Of a stretch of DNA of 64,000 nt, positions 8,433 to 16,598 are shown in pieces. Numbering within the stretch: the stretch's first letter is position 1; each line of letters begins with the position of its first letter. The DNA comes from Methanobacterium sp. (GTDB lineage Archaea; Methanobacteriota; Methanobacteria; Methanobacteriales; Methanobacteriaceae). The notes under the pieces were generated by a model. The model ran no database searches, was not told the origin of the DNA, and saw nothing but the letters and a program-made list of their open reading frames with translations. A program made the position numbers and the translations under genes. Location: the NCBI GenBank assembly GCA_018263005.1, contig JADFDH010000002.1:62001-126000 (forward strand), read 5' to 3'.

Positions 8433-9674
8433 ATGAAAAATTCTAATAACTTACATAAAGTACTCCTGGTAGGCTATAACGGTGCCAATAACACAGGATC
8501 AGAAGCAAGGCTCGCAGCCATAATAGAAGATGTACGAACGGTGTTCGGAGATGATGTACAAATAACCGTCCCCACCCTTAATGAAAAAAACCTGCGCCGT
8601 TATCTAAAAGAGGAATCAGGAATTCATATCGAACCAATCTCACCTATTTTCTTATGGGATGTTAGAAGACTTGTAAAAAGTCATGATCTGGTTTTACTGG
8701 TGGAAGGAAGTTGTTATATGGATACCTGGACAGATGCTCTGCTTTGGGCATTTCTCTGGACTACCACCTGTGCTCATAGAGCAGGTGTACCCTGCATAGC
8801 CTATGCAGTAGATTCAGGTAAACTTTCCTCCTTAAACAGGTATCTGGTTAAAAGAGAAGCCAGTAAAACAGATCTGCTAATAACCAGGACAGAAAGAGCA
8901 GCAGATGAACTAAAAAAAATCGGAGTAACCAGTCCCATGGAAATAACTGCTGACTGTGCTTTTAACTTTAAACCAAAAAAAGAAGACAGCAACATTTTAT
9001 CCCAAACATGGCCAGAATCCACTGAAGGCATGGTAGGCTTGGCAGTGGTTGATTTCAACCTTTGGCCCGTTGTAATTCGTCCCTGGGGTAAGAAAGAGTA
9101 TTTATATCGATGGCCCTACTATTTTTCCCGCTCCCATTCAAGAAGAAAGAAAAGTGAAGAATTAGCCAGGAACTGGGCCAGAGAAGCAGACAGAATAATA
9201 AATAAATATCACCGTAAAATTGCTTTAATATGTATGGAAGAGGTTGATGAACCTTTAGCACGGGAAATACTGTCTAAAATGGAGAATTCAGATCAGGCGA
9301 GGATCTTTTCCTCTAGCAAATTCAATGCTTCCCAGATGACCCGCATCCTTCGCCAACTGGATCTACTGGTCACATCCCGATACCACGCAGGAGTCCTATC
9401 TCTGGAAGCAGGTATTCCCCAAATAGCAGTAGGGCATGATACTCGTCTTAAAGGATTTTACGAAGAGTTGGGAATACATCAGGACTATCTAATTGACAGT
9501 CACCACCCGGATATCTGGGATAAACTCCAGGAAAAAATTGATGAATTGATAAAAAATCCTCTGAAAGTAAGAAAAACTTTAGACAAAGGATTCCAGGAAC
9601 ATCTTGCCCGATCCTTTAAAAACCGTGGACTTTTAGAAGAATTTTTAAAGGAGAAAGGATGGATACTGAAATAA
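8433..9674 (+). CDS. Polysaccharide pyruvyl transferase family protein
   Basis: A 413-residue protein of the CsaB/WcaK pyruvyl-transferase superfamily, which moves pyruvate from phosphoenolpyruvate to sugar hydroxyls as a ketal, although some members do other chemistry. Evidence: VLLVGYNGANNTGSEARLAA at the N-terminus (the N-T-G-x-E nucleotide/PEP loop), a central LLVEGSCYMD, and the C-terminal LLVTSRYHAGVLSLEAGIP signature with the conserved R-x-H. It starts the cotranscribed group with the reductase-adenylation gene, which overlaps it by 16 bases. No strong ribosome binding site is seen before its ATG. Confidence 0.82.
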   Translation: MKNSNNLHKVLLVGYNGANNTGSEARLAAIIEDVRTVFGDDVQITVPTLNEKNLRRYLKEESGIHIEPISPIFLWDVRRLVKSHDLVLLVEGSCYMDTWTDALLWAFLWTTTCAHRAGVPCIAYAVDSGKLSSLNRYLVKREASKTDLLITRTERAADELKKIGVTSPMEITADCAFNFKPKKEDSNILSQTWPESTEGMVGLAVVDFNLWPVVIRPWGKKEYLYRWPYYFSRSHSRRKKSEELARNWAREADRIINKYHRKIALICMEEVDEPLAREILSKMENSDQARIFSSSKFNASQMTRILRQLDLLVTSRYHAGVLSLEAGIPQIAVGHDTRLKGFYEELGIHQDYLIDSHHPDIWDKLQEKIDELIKNPLKVRKTLDKGFQEHLARSFKNRGLLEEFLKEKGWILK

Positions 9675-12484
9675 TGAACGGAGAGAGTACTTGTGTGATG
9701 ATCACAGGGGCCAACGGATTTTTAGGAACTCAAATAATCCAAAGGCTAATAAATGAGACAAATTATGAAATAATCGCACTTATAAGGGGAAAAGATAAAT
9801 TAAATGCCTTTAATCGGCTTAAAAGAGCATGGTGGGAGTTTCCAGATCTTAAAAATGCTATAGGTCAAAGAATACACTTATTAAAAGGAGATATCACTCA
9901 AGATCAGTTAGCACTAAATGATGATCAATATGAAAATTTAGCAGCCTCAGTTACCCATATCATCCACACCGCAGCAGATTTACGTCTGAACGCTCCTCTG
10001 GAAGATTTAAGGAAAACCAACCAGACAGGAACTTCAAATGTTCTGCAATTAGCCTATAAAATCCATAAAAATGGCAATTTAAAACGTTTTTCCCATGTTT
10101 CTACGGCATATGTTGCAGGTAGACGAAAAGGATACATCAATGAAGATTCATTAACTGATGAATTAGGATTTTTAAGTAACTATGAGAGAAGTAAATATGA
10201 AAGCGAATTAGAAGTTAAAAATTCAAAATTACCCCTCTCTATTTTCCGGCCAGGGATGATTGTTGGAGATAGCAGGTCAGGTTATATAAAAACCTTCAAT
10301 ACTTTTTATACACCATTAAGATTATATTTAAGCGGGAAGCAAAGGATAATACCGATAAAGCCAACCGAAAAGATAAACATTATACCTGTTGATTATGTTG
10401 CCGATGCAGTGGCCACTTTAACTTTTGATCCGCGTGCTGAAGGTTTAACATTCCACTTGACAGCCCCCTATGATTGTCAACCTACTGTTGAGGAACTAAT
10501 TAAGTTCATTAGAAAATGGGCTCTTGATACATTAGATTTCGAACTTCCCCATCCTATTTTCGCCCCTATTTTAGCATATCTTATTTCTAAGCTTTCTAAT
10601 TCTAAATTAATCTCCAATCCACAAACTAAGAAAAAATTAAATACCATTAATACTCTGGCCCCCTACTTCAATGAAGACAGGGAATTCTCGCTGAAAAATA
10701 CTGAGAGACTGATGGGTGATTATCAACTGGACTGGAAAAGTTTTATGTCTAAAATACTTGAATTCGCTGTTTATATGGGATTTTTCCATAGATCAGATCG
10801 TACTGTGCATGAACAGATCTTATTCCGCTTAAAAAGCCGTAGCAGACCTGTGAAATATTATGATATTATAAATGGACAATATAATCAAAGATCAACTTCA
10901 AAAATTCGTGAAGAAATGCTACAGGCTGCCAGATCCCTGAGAAATCTTAACATCGGAAGAGGTGACCGGGTGGCAATCGTAGGCCATAACAGCACACGTT
11001 ACTTAATTCTGGATGTTGCCATAGGATTGGTTGGTGCCGTCAGCGTCCCTCTCTATTATACCAGTTCTGCAGGAGAAATAAAAGATATTATAGAAGATTG
11101 TGAGGCTTCATTATTCTTCATCGGTGTTCCTGATATTTTAAAGAAGATAAATGTATTGAACAACACTATTAATATAATTTCTTTCTCTGATGAAGCAGGT
11201 ATTGATAATATCATGGGATGGAATGAATTCATTAATTTATCTAAGGATTCAGATTACGAATTATCAGCTCCTGTTGATCTGGATGATATTGCTACTATAC
11301 GATACACCTCCGGGACCACTGGAAGACCAAGGGGTGTGATGTTCACCCATGGTAAATTACGTTGGATGGCTGAATATATATCTTCAATGCCTCCCTGGAA
11401 AAACAGGAATGAAGAAGTATCATATCTCTCTTTCTTACCTATGAATCATGTGGTAGAAGGAATTATGGGTCTTTACGGGCCTTATTATGCTCCGGCACCA
11501 TTGAATCTATATTTTTTAGAAGATTTCCAGCAACTTCCCCAGGCACTACCTCGAGTTCGGCCCAATATATTCTTCTCGGTGCCCCGTTTTTATGAAAAGG
11601 TTTGGTCAGAAGTTACTGATAATTGGGTGAGTAGGATATATCTTAAATCATCAGATGGTTTGATGAAAAATCTACTGGGAAGATTAATTAAAAGAACCAT
11701 ACTTAAAAAAGCAGGGCTTGACCGTTGCGCTCAGCTAATTGTAGGTTCTGCACCAGTGAGTGAAGATTTACTGAAGAACTTTCACGAACTGAGTATTGAA
11801 ATATTCAATGCATACGGCCTTACTGAAGCACCTCTTTTGACCATGAATCGCTTGGGTAACAATAGAATAGGAACTGTAGGCGAACCATTACCCTCCACAA
11901 AGGTAGATGTAGCTGCAGATGGAGAGGTGATTGTTCAGGGCCCGCAGGTCATGTCTGGATACATAAATTCGGATCCTAATGATAGTAGTTTTGTGTTTGA
12001 AGATGGTTGGTTACACACTGGAGATTTCGGATACCTAACATCAGAGGGGAGTTTGGTGATCACCGGACGTAAAAAGGAGTTATTGGTAAACTCCTATGGG
12101 AAAACCATCAGTCCCCTGAAAATTGAGAGTATGCTAAAAGATATTCCCCAGATATCTGAATCCATGCTAATAGGAGAAGGCAAACCATATTGCAGTTCGT
12201 TGTTATGGTTCGATGATGTATCCTTTGATTTAAAGCAAATTTCCGATGCCGTAAAGAGTATTAACCGTCGTGTTTCCCGACCGGAACAAGTTAAGAAGTG
12301 GGTGGCACTTAAAAATGATCTTTCCATAGAGAATGGTGATTTAACAGCTAACCTTAAATTAAAACGAAAAAACATCATTCACCGTTATGCTGAAGTCATC
12401 GATTATATTTATGATGATGGCCCCATACCAGAAGAAATTCAATATTTAGGGGTCGTTGATGAGGAAAATGGCAGATATCCATGA
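9659..12484 (+). CDS. Acyl reductase-adenylation fusion (NAD(P)-binding FAR-like domain plus AMP-dependent synthetase)
   Basis: A 941-residue fusion. Residues 10 to about 380 form an extended-SDR/thioester reductase (fatty acyl-CoA reductase-like) domain with the dinucleotide loop TGANGFLG, an STAY active-site segment and a YERSK catalytic pair near 175. Residues about 385-920 form an AMP-dependent synthetase with YTSGTTGRPRG (near 548), NAYGLTEAP, GWLHTGDFG and the catalytic Lys in LKLKRK (near 898). No carrier domain or phosphopantetheine serine motif is seen, and the order is opposite to A-T-R carboxylic acid reductases. Inferred chemistry: acid activation to acyl-AMP or acyl-CoA, then reduction to aldehyde or alcohol. 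The start has AGGAG five bases upstream; it overlaps both neighbours. Confidence 0.85.
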   Translation: MDTEIMNGESTCVMITGANGFLGTQIIQRLINETNYEIIALIRGKDKLNAFNRLKRAWWEFPDLKNAIGQRIHLLKGDITQDQLALNDDQYENLAASVTHIIHTAADLRLNAPLEDLRKTNQTGTSNVLQLAYKIHKNGNLKRFSHVSTAYVAGRRKGYINEDSLTDELGFLSNYERSKYESELEVKNSKLPLSIFRPGMIVGDSRSGYIKTFNTFYTPLRLYLSGKQRIIPIKPTEKINIIPVDYVADAVATLTFDPRAEGLTFHLTAPYDCQPTVEELIKFIRKWALDTLDFELPHPIFAPILAYLISKLSNSKLISNPQTKKKLNTINTLAPYFNEDREFSLKNTERLMGDYQLDWKSFMSKILEFAVYMGFFHRSDRTVHEQILFRLKSRSRPVKYYDIINGQYNQRSTSKIREEMLQAARSLRNLNIGRGDRVAIVGHNSTRYLILDVAIGLVGAVSVPLYYTSSAGEIKDIIEDCEASLFFIGVPDILKKINVLNNTINIISFSDEAGIDNIMGWNEFINLSKDSDYELSAPVDLDDIATIRYTSGTTGRPRGVMFTHGKLRWMAEYISSMPPWKNRNEEVSYLSFLPMNHVVEGIMGLYGPYYAPAPLNLYFLEDFQQLPQALPRVRPNIFFSVPRFYEKVWSEVTDNWVSRIYLKSSDGLMKNLLGRLIKRTILKKAGLDRCAQLIVGSAPVSEDLLKNFHELSIEIFNAYGLTEAPLLTMNRLGNNRIGTVGEPLPSTKVDVAADGEVIVQGPQVMSGYINSDPNDSSFVFEDGWLHTGDFGYLTSEGSLVITGRKKELLVNSYGKTISPLKIESMLKDIPQISESMLIGEGKPYCSSLLWFDDVSFDLKQISDAVKSINRRVSRPEQVKKWVALKNDLSIENGDLTANLKLKRKNIIHRYAEVIDYIYDDGPIPEEIQYLGVVDEENGRYP

Positions 12485-13077
12485 ATCTCAAACTATTTAT
12501 TGCATCCATCTGGTTGCCAACATCTATTTTAAAAAAGGAAATAGATAGGGTGGCCGAAGTTACCACTGGTTCTCTGGATCAGCTTCTTTCTGATTTTGCT
12601 CCGGAAGAATATAACCAGGTCCTGAAAGAAGAAATGAAAGGTGACCTAGAAAATCGTAGAAAAATAATGTCAACCACCCATAATTTACGTGTTAAGTTGC
12701 TGATTGAAGCGTTAGGTTATGAAAATGCCGTTAAGGTAGGTAGAGATGCTCTTTTCAAGGCAGGATTTCAACTGGGTTTAGAAGCACGGAAACGCCTGGG
12801 TGTGGGTGATAGTCTTCAGGATCTTATAAGAGCAGCCAGGGTTCTCTACCGGGTGCTGGGAATAGAATTTAAAATCCACCAGTCGGGTGATGATATTATC
12901 ATGAAAGTTGAGAAGTGTTCATTATCCCAATATTACACTCCAGAAGCCTGTATAATATTAAGTGCTGCTGATGAAGGTGTTGTTCAGGGTCTTAACCCCA
13001 ATATTTCCATGATTTTTACTCAAAGAATGACTGAAGGACCATTAACATGCGTGGCCTGTATAAGTTATGAAAATTAA
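12481..13077 (+). CDS. L-2-amino-thiazoline-4-carboxylate hydrolase-like protein
   Basis: A 198-residue protein whose ATGA start overlaps the stop of the fusion gene, so it is translationally coupled to it. The N-terminal half is helical; the C-terminal half has a small-ligand-binding pattern seen in ATC-hydrolase-like proteins: KCSLSQYYTPEACIILSAAD, then LNPNISMIFTQRMTEG and a last Cys-bearing strand. The same C-terminal pattern occurs in the sensor part of the TetR fusion at 27981. A hydrolase or a ligand/thioester-handling role is possible; function is inferred from the family only. Confidence 0.6.
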   Translation: MNLKLFIASIWLPTSILKKEIDRVAEVTTGSLDQLLSDFAPEEYNQVLKEEMKGDLENRRKIMSTTHNLRVKLLIEALGYENAVKVGRDALFKAGFQLGLEARKRLGVGDSLQDLIRAARVLYRVLGIEFKIHQSGDDIIMKVEKCSLSQYYTPEACIILSAADEGVVQGLNPNISMIFTQRMTEGPLTCVACISYEN

Positions 13078-13129
13078 TATTTTAAGGAGAAATTAATATT
13101 AAAACAATTGTATTTTAATTGAGTGAAAA

Positions 13130-14419
13130 ATGAAAGCAATAGTAGTAGGCACTGGAGCTGGCGGAGCAACCGTTGCCAGGGAACTAGCCATTCAAGGTTA
13201 TGAAGTACTAATATTAGAGGCAGGTGGAGAATTTAAACCATTCACCCGACGATTATCATTCTTTGAACCATTTAGAAAGATGGGTATGACTAGTAATGAA
13301 AAAAATTTCTCACGATTAATAACAGGCTTTGATTCTGTACGCTCCAGTAAAGATTTAATTTTGTTTAGGGGAATAACCACAGGTGGTTCCACTGTTCTGA
13401 CCTGTGGAAATATGATGAGAACAGATCATGGGTTAAAACAAATCGGCCTTGATCTCTCCAAGGAATTTGATGAAATAGAAAGCATGATTCCTATCAAAAC
13501 ATTCCCTAAGAAACGATGGCGGCCTTTAACCAGTCAAATGTATGAATCAGCCGATGATATGGGTTTAAACCCAGCTCCTACACCTAAATCCGTAGACGCC
13601 TTAAAATGCATTTCCTGTGGTTTATGTGAAGTAGGTTGCAGTACCGGTGCCCGCTGGGATTCAAGAAGATTTTTAGAAGACACCTTAAATATGGGAGCGA
13701 TACTTCACACTAAATCTTCTGTTAAGAAGGTTATAATCGAAAAAGGATGCGCTAAAGGAGTGATTGTGAAGTCTGGTCTTACTTCCCGGCAATATAATGG
13801 TGATGTGGTTGTTTTAGCAGCTGGAGGTATTGGCACTCCCCAAATATTGAAAGCTTCGGGCTTACCAGCCCAGGATAATTTATGGGTAGATATAGTTCTA
13901 ACATTAGGTGGTGTTTCTAAAGGGGCTAAACAACTCAAAGAACCACCCATGGTCTGGTATACAAAAGGAGAAGATTATATTCTATCCCCCTATCTGGATA
14001 TTCTCTCTCATTTTTTACATAAACCCTGGAGAAACGTATCTATCGATGATCGGGCGGGTTTAATGGTTAAACTAGCTGATGAAGAGCATGGCACTGTTGA
14101 TGCTGATGGAAGCGTTCAAAAAGAAATTACCGACCATGACAGAACACTACTTAAAGAAGCCATATCCCAGGCCAAACAGATTATGCAATCAGCTGGTGTA
14201 TCCGGTCCATTTATTGAGGGAGTTCATAATGGAGGTCATTTAGGAGGCACTGTTCCCTTAAGTAAAGAAACTGTAGATGATATGAAACCTTCCTGGCTTC
14301 CTGATGGTTTATGGGTTGCGGATCTATCCCTAGCACCCCGTTCTCAAGGTATGCCCACAGTTCTACTAACCTCGGCACTGGCCCTTAGGGTTGCTAGAAA
14401 GATAGCTGAAATAAGTTAA
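13130..14419 (+). CDS. GMC-family FAD-dependent oxidoreductase with a ferredoxin-like four-cysteine motif
   Basis: A 429-residue flavoprotein. The N-terminal GTGAGGATVARELAIQG is the FAD dinucleotide loop; GITTGGSTVLTCGNMMRT is the GMC flavin-contact signature; the C-terminus HNGGHLGGTVPL and GLWVADLSLAPRSQGMPT match the GMC C-terminal region with the candidate catalytic His. Around residues 160-170 stands CISCGLCEVGC, spaced like a [4Fe-4S] ligand set and placed like the C-x-x-C/GC motif of long-chain alcohol oxidases. It is shorter than typical 500-550-residue members. It probably interconverts an alcohol and an aldehyde made by the fusion enzyme upstream; in an anaerobe the acceptor is unlikely to be oxygen. 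Confidence 0.82.
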   Translation: MKAIVVGTGAGGATVARELAIQGYEVLILEAGGEFKPFTRRLSFFEPFRKMGMTSNEKNFSRLITGFDSVRSSKDLILFRGITTGGSTVLTCGNMMRTDHGLKQIGLDLSKEFDEIESMIPIKTFPKKRWRPLTSQMYESADDMGLNPAPTPKSVDALKCISCGLCEVGCSTGARWDSRRFLEDTLNMGAILHTKSSVKKVIIEKGCAKGVIVKSGLTSRQYNGDVVVLAAGGIGTPQILKASGLPAQDNLWVDIVLTLGGVSKGAKQLKEPPMVWYTKGEDYILSPYLDILSHFLHKPWRNVSIDDRAGLMVKLADEEHGTVDADGSVQKEITDHDRTLLKEAISQAKQIMQSAGVSGPFIEGVHNGGHLGGTVPLSKETVDDMKPSWLPDGLWVADLSLAPRSQGMPTVLLTSALALRVARKIAEIS

Positions 14420-14437
14420 TTTAGTAAATGTGAGATC

Positions 14438-15217
14438 ATGCGTAAATATAGGATTAAACAAATAGATGCCTTTACTGAATGGGCTTTTGGCGGGAATCCA
14501 GCTGCAGTTGTACTGAATGCAGATGGATTAACTGATGATGATATGCAAAAAATAGCATCCGAAATGAATTTGTCAGAAACAGCCTTTATACTCCCCAATG
14601 AGAAAGCAGATTTTAGTATAAGATGGTTTACACCAGAAAAAGAGGTTTTATTCTGCGAAAATGCTACTATTACCAGTTTACATGCATTAGCCGAAGAAGA
14701 AGACTGGGATATGGATGGAGATGGTGAGTTTCATTTTAATATAGAAACCATGGTCGATATTCTTCCTCTTACCGTGAAAAAATCAGTACAATCAATAAGA
14801 ATTATACTTCAATCTCCTGAAATCAATTTAGTCAGGGATAAATTAGATAAAAAAATTATTGCAAATGCTTTAGATATAAGTCTAGACAATATTGACCCTT
14901 ATTATCCTGTAATAAGAGATAGAACCGTGGACTATGTTTAACTAGTTTTAGATAATTTAACATCCTTAAAAAGAGTTAGTTATGATTATAATATTCTCAA
15001 AAATGTAGGAGATGAATATGGAATAAAAGGATTTGTAGTCATTTAAGATGAATCTGATGTTCATTCAAGATTTTTCACTCCATATTATGGAATTAAGGAG
15101 GATAATGTAACTGGTTCAGCGCAAGGCCCACTGGGGGTTTATTTAATATTAAATAAAATGGTATTCTTAAATAAAGACGATTTATTTCAATTACTACTAT
15201 TGGGAAATTTTGAAAGA
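14438..15217 (+). pseudogene. PhzF-family epimerase/isomerase pseudogene
   Basis: The intact first 167 codons read as PhzF: RIKQIDAFTEWAFGGNPAAV, the Glu in MNLSETAFI, then RWFTPEKEVLFCENATI, where the family normally has a CGHAT motif. The frame then meets a TAA at 14939 but continues in the same frame with recognisable family sequence, meets a second TAA near 15046, and goes on through DVHSRFFTPYYGI and EDNVTGSAQGPLGVYL. The C-terminal end is missing where the convergent ehbP gene begins. Two nonsense codons, a changed active-site motif and loss of the tail indicate decay. It follows the GMC gene by 18 bases and was probably part of that operon. Confidence 0.8.
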
Positions 15218-15226
15218 ATTCAAAAA

Positions 15227-15490
15227 TCAGTTTATCTCTTCTTTCAATTTCTCCAGTTTTATTTTTGCCTTCCTAAAATTACTTAAAAAATTCTCTTCAT
15301 CTTTAAGGGTGATTATTTCTAAACCCAAATTTCGATGTTTCTCAATCCAATCCTCCGAAAATACAGGAATATCTATTTTTATCGGTTCTTCTGTGGGATT
15401 AACCACGATTAGGTTACGGTAGGGGAATTCAGTTTCAACTATGTAACCACCTACGCTAATAATATGTAATGGTCTAACTACGAATTTCAT
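15227..15490 (-). CDS. ehbP: Energy-converting hydrogenase B subunit P
   Basis: An 87-residue soluble accessory subunit, last in the visible ehb operon. The assignment rests on its position after ehbO and its recognisable start MKFVVRPLHIISVGGYIVET, typical of EhbP. It has no metal motif or membrane segment; the C-terminal third is a charged helix. GGTGA precedes the ATG. In Methanothermobacter an ehbQ gene follows; here the next sequence is the 3' end of the PhzF pseudogene, so ehbQ is not adjacent. Confidence 0.85.
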   Translation of the reverse strand: MKFVVRPLHIISVGGYIVETEFPYRNLIVVNPTEEPIKIDIPVFSEDWIEKHRNLGLEIITLKDEENFLSNFRKAKIKLEKLKEEIN

Positions 15491-15520
15491 ATTTGTTCAC
15501 CGAATCTTATTTCATATTAA

Positions 15521-16519
15521 TCATAAGAAAGATGCTATAATTGCCAGAATTCCTAAGACTGAAACACCAGCAACCACCGGATAAAACTGTTTAAAGGTGA
15601 ATATAGGGGAAAATGCACTTACAACAGCCATTAAAATGGTGAATATAAATGCCATTAAAATATTCACGAGTATGGTCCAACTTAAAAGATTAGGCGGTAT
15701 TCCAAGGAATAGTGTGCAGAATATGCTGGACAGTACGAATATGAGAAGTCCACGGCTTATATAGACATATGCTCTGTATTTTGAAGCATATTCTAGAAGC
15801 GGTCCCTCTATTACATCTGCTTTGGTTTTCAGTATGGAAAATGGATATTCATTTAACAGGATCATGAATCCAATGAAAAATACTATGGCTCCTAAAATTC
15901 CTGATAAGGAGAATAGAACCGGCCCGTGAACTTGCTGGTATGATACTATGTCACTGAGGAATATGCTGCTGGCCATGGCAACCGGTACGAAAATTGCTAT
16001 ATAAATTGGGAATGATCCAAATGCGATTAATCTGAACGCTCTCATCGCGCTGAGTTCCTCTACAAATGATCTGGGCACATCCGGGTGTTTAGCCCCTTTA
16101 ACCACATCCGGGAAGGGCATTTTTAGAGATAGTACAGATTTGGAAAGGGCGCCCATGAACATATAAAGTATTTCCTCAACCTTCAGTAGACCCACCAATG
16201 CGATGATACTGGCAAAGGCAGCCAATGGATATAACTGGGGCATGATAATGATAAGAAGGAATATGGTTATGATTATCCCGATAAGAGGAATTGAATTGTA
16301 TAATCTGGGCATGGGGGAGTTGGGATTGATGATTTCTTTAAAGAAGAATTTAATAGGCGACATTAACCCCGGGCTTGAGATGGGAGGGCCTATTCTCTGC
16401 TGTATTCTGGCATGTATAAACTTCCTTTCAACACCAGGAAGCCATACACTTACCACAAAGGCCACTATTAACGTTCCTATTACTGCAGTTAAAGCGATTA
16501 ATGAATCAACAATGGTCAT
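15521..16519 (-). CDS. ehbO: Energy-converting hydrogenase B subunit O (NuoH-like)
   Basis: A 332-residue integral membrane subunit homologous to NuoH/complex I ND1 and to EchB. It connects the hydrogenase module to the ion-translocating membrane arm. The sequence has about eight hydrophobic segments and the ND1-type loop near residues 28-50 (GVERKFIHARIQQRIGPPIS), and a charged loop with EYPFSILKTKADVIEGPLLE, equivalent to the conserved acidic funnel. It lies between ehbN and ehbP on the minus strand with a GGAG ribosome binding site. Confidence 0.92.
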   Translation of the reverse strand: MTIVDSLIALTAVIGTLIVAFVVSVWLPGVERKFIHARIQQRIGPPISSPGLMSPIKFFFKEIINPNSPMPRLYNSIPLIGIIITIFLLIIIMPQLYPLAAFASIIALVGLLKVEEILYMFMGALSKSVLSLKMPFPDVVKGAKHPDVPRSFVEELSAMRAFRLIAFGSFPIYIAIFVPVAMASSIFLSDIVSYQQVHGPVLFSLSGILGAIVFFIGFMILLNEYPFSILKTKADVIEGPLLEYASKYRAYVYISRGLLIFVLSSIFCTLFLGIPPNLLSWTILVNILMAFIFTILMAVVSAFSPIFTFKQFYPVVAGVSVLGILAIIASFL

Positions 16520-16598
16520 ATATTTAATCTCCTATTTCGAAAATTTATCTTAAGCTAACCTTATTGGGAAGTCAATTCTAATTATCAATGAATTTCTT

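Noticed and set aside
12094..12378. Minus-strand open frame inside the fusion gene
   Set aside because: It lies wholly within a well-supported gene with motif A8/A10 regions and has no family resemblance.
14939..15048. Possible stop-codon recoding in the PhzF gene
   Set aside because: Both stops are TAA. Known recoding in methanogens uses TAG for pyrrolysine, and the C-terminus is also missing, so decay is simpler.
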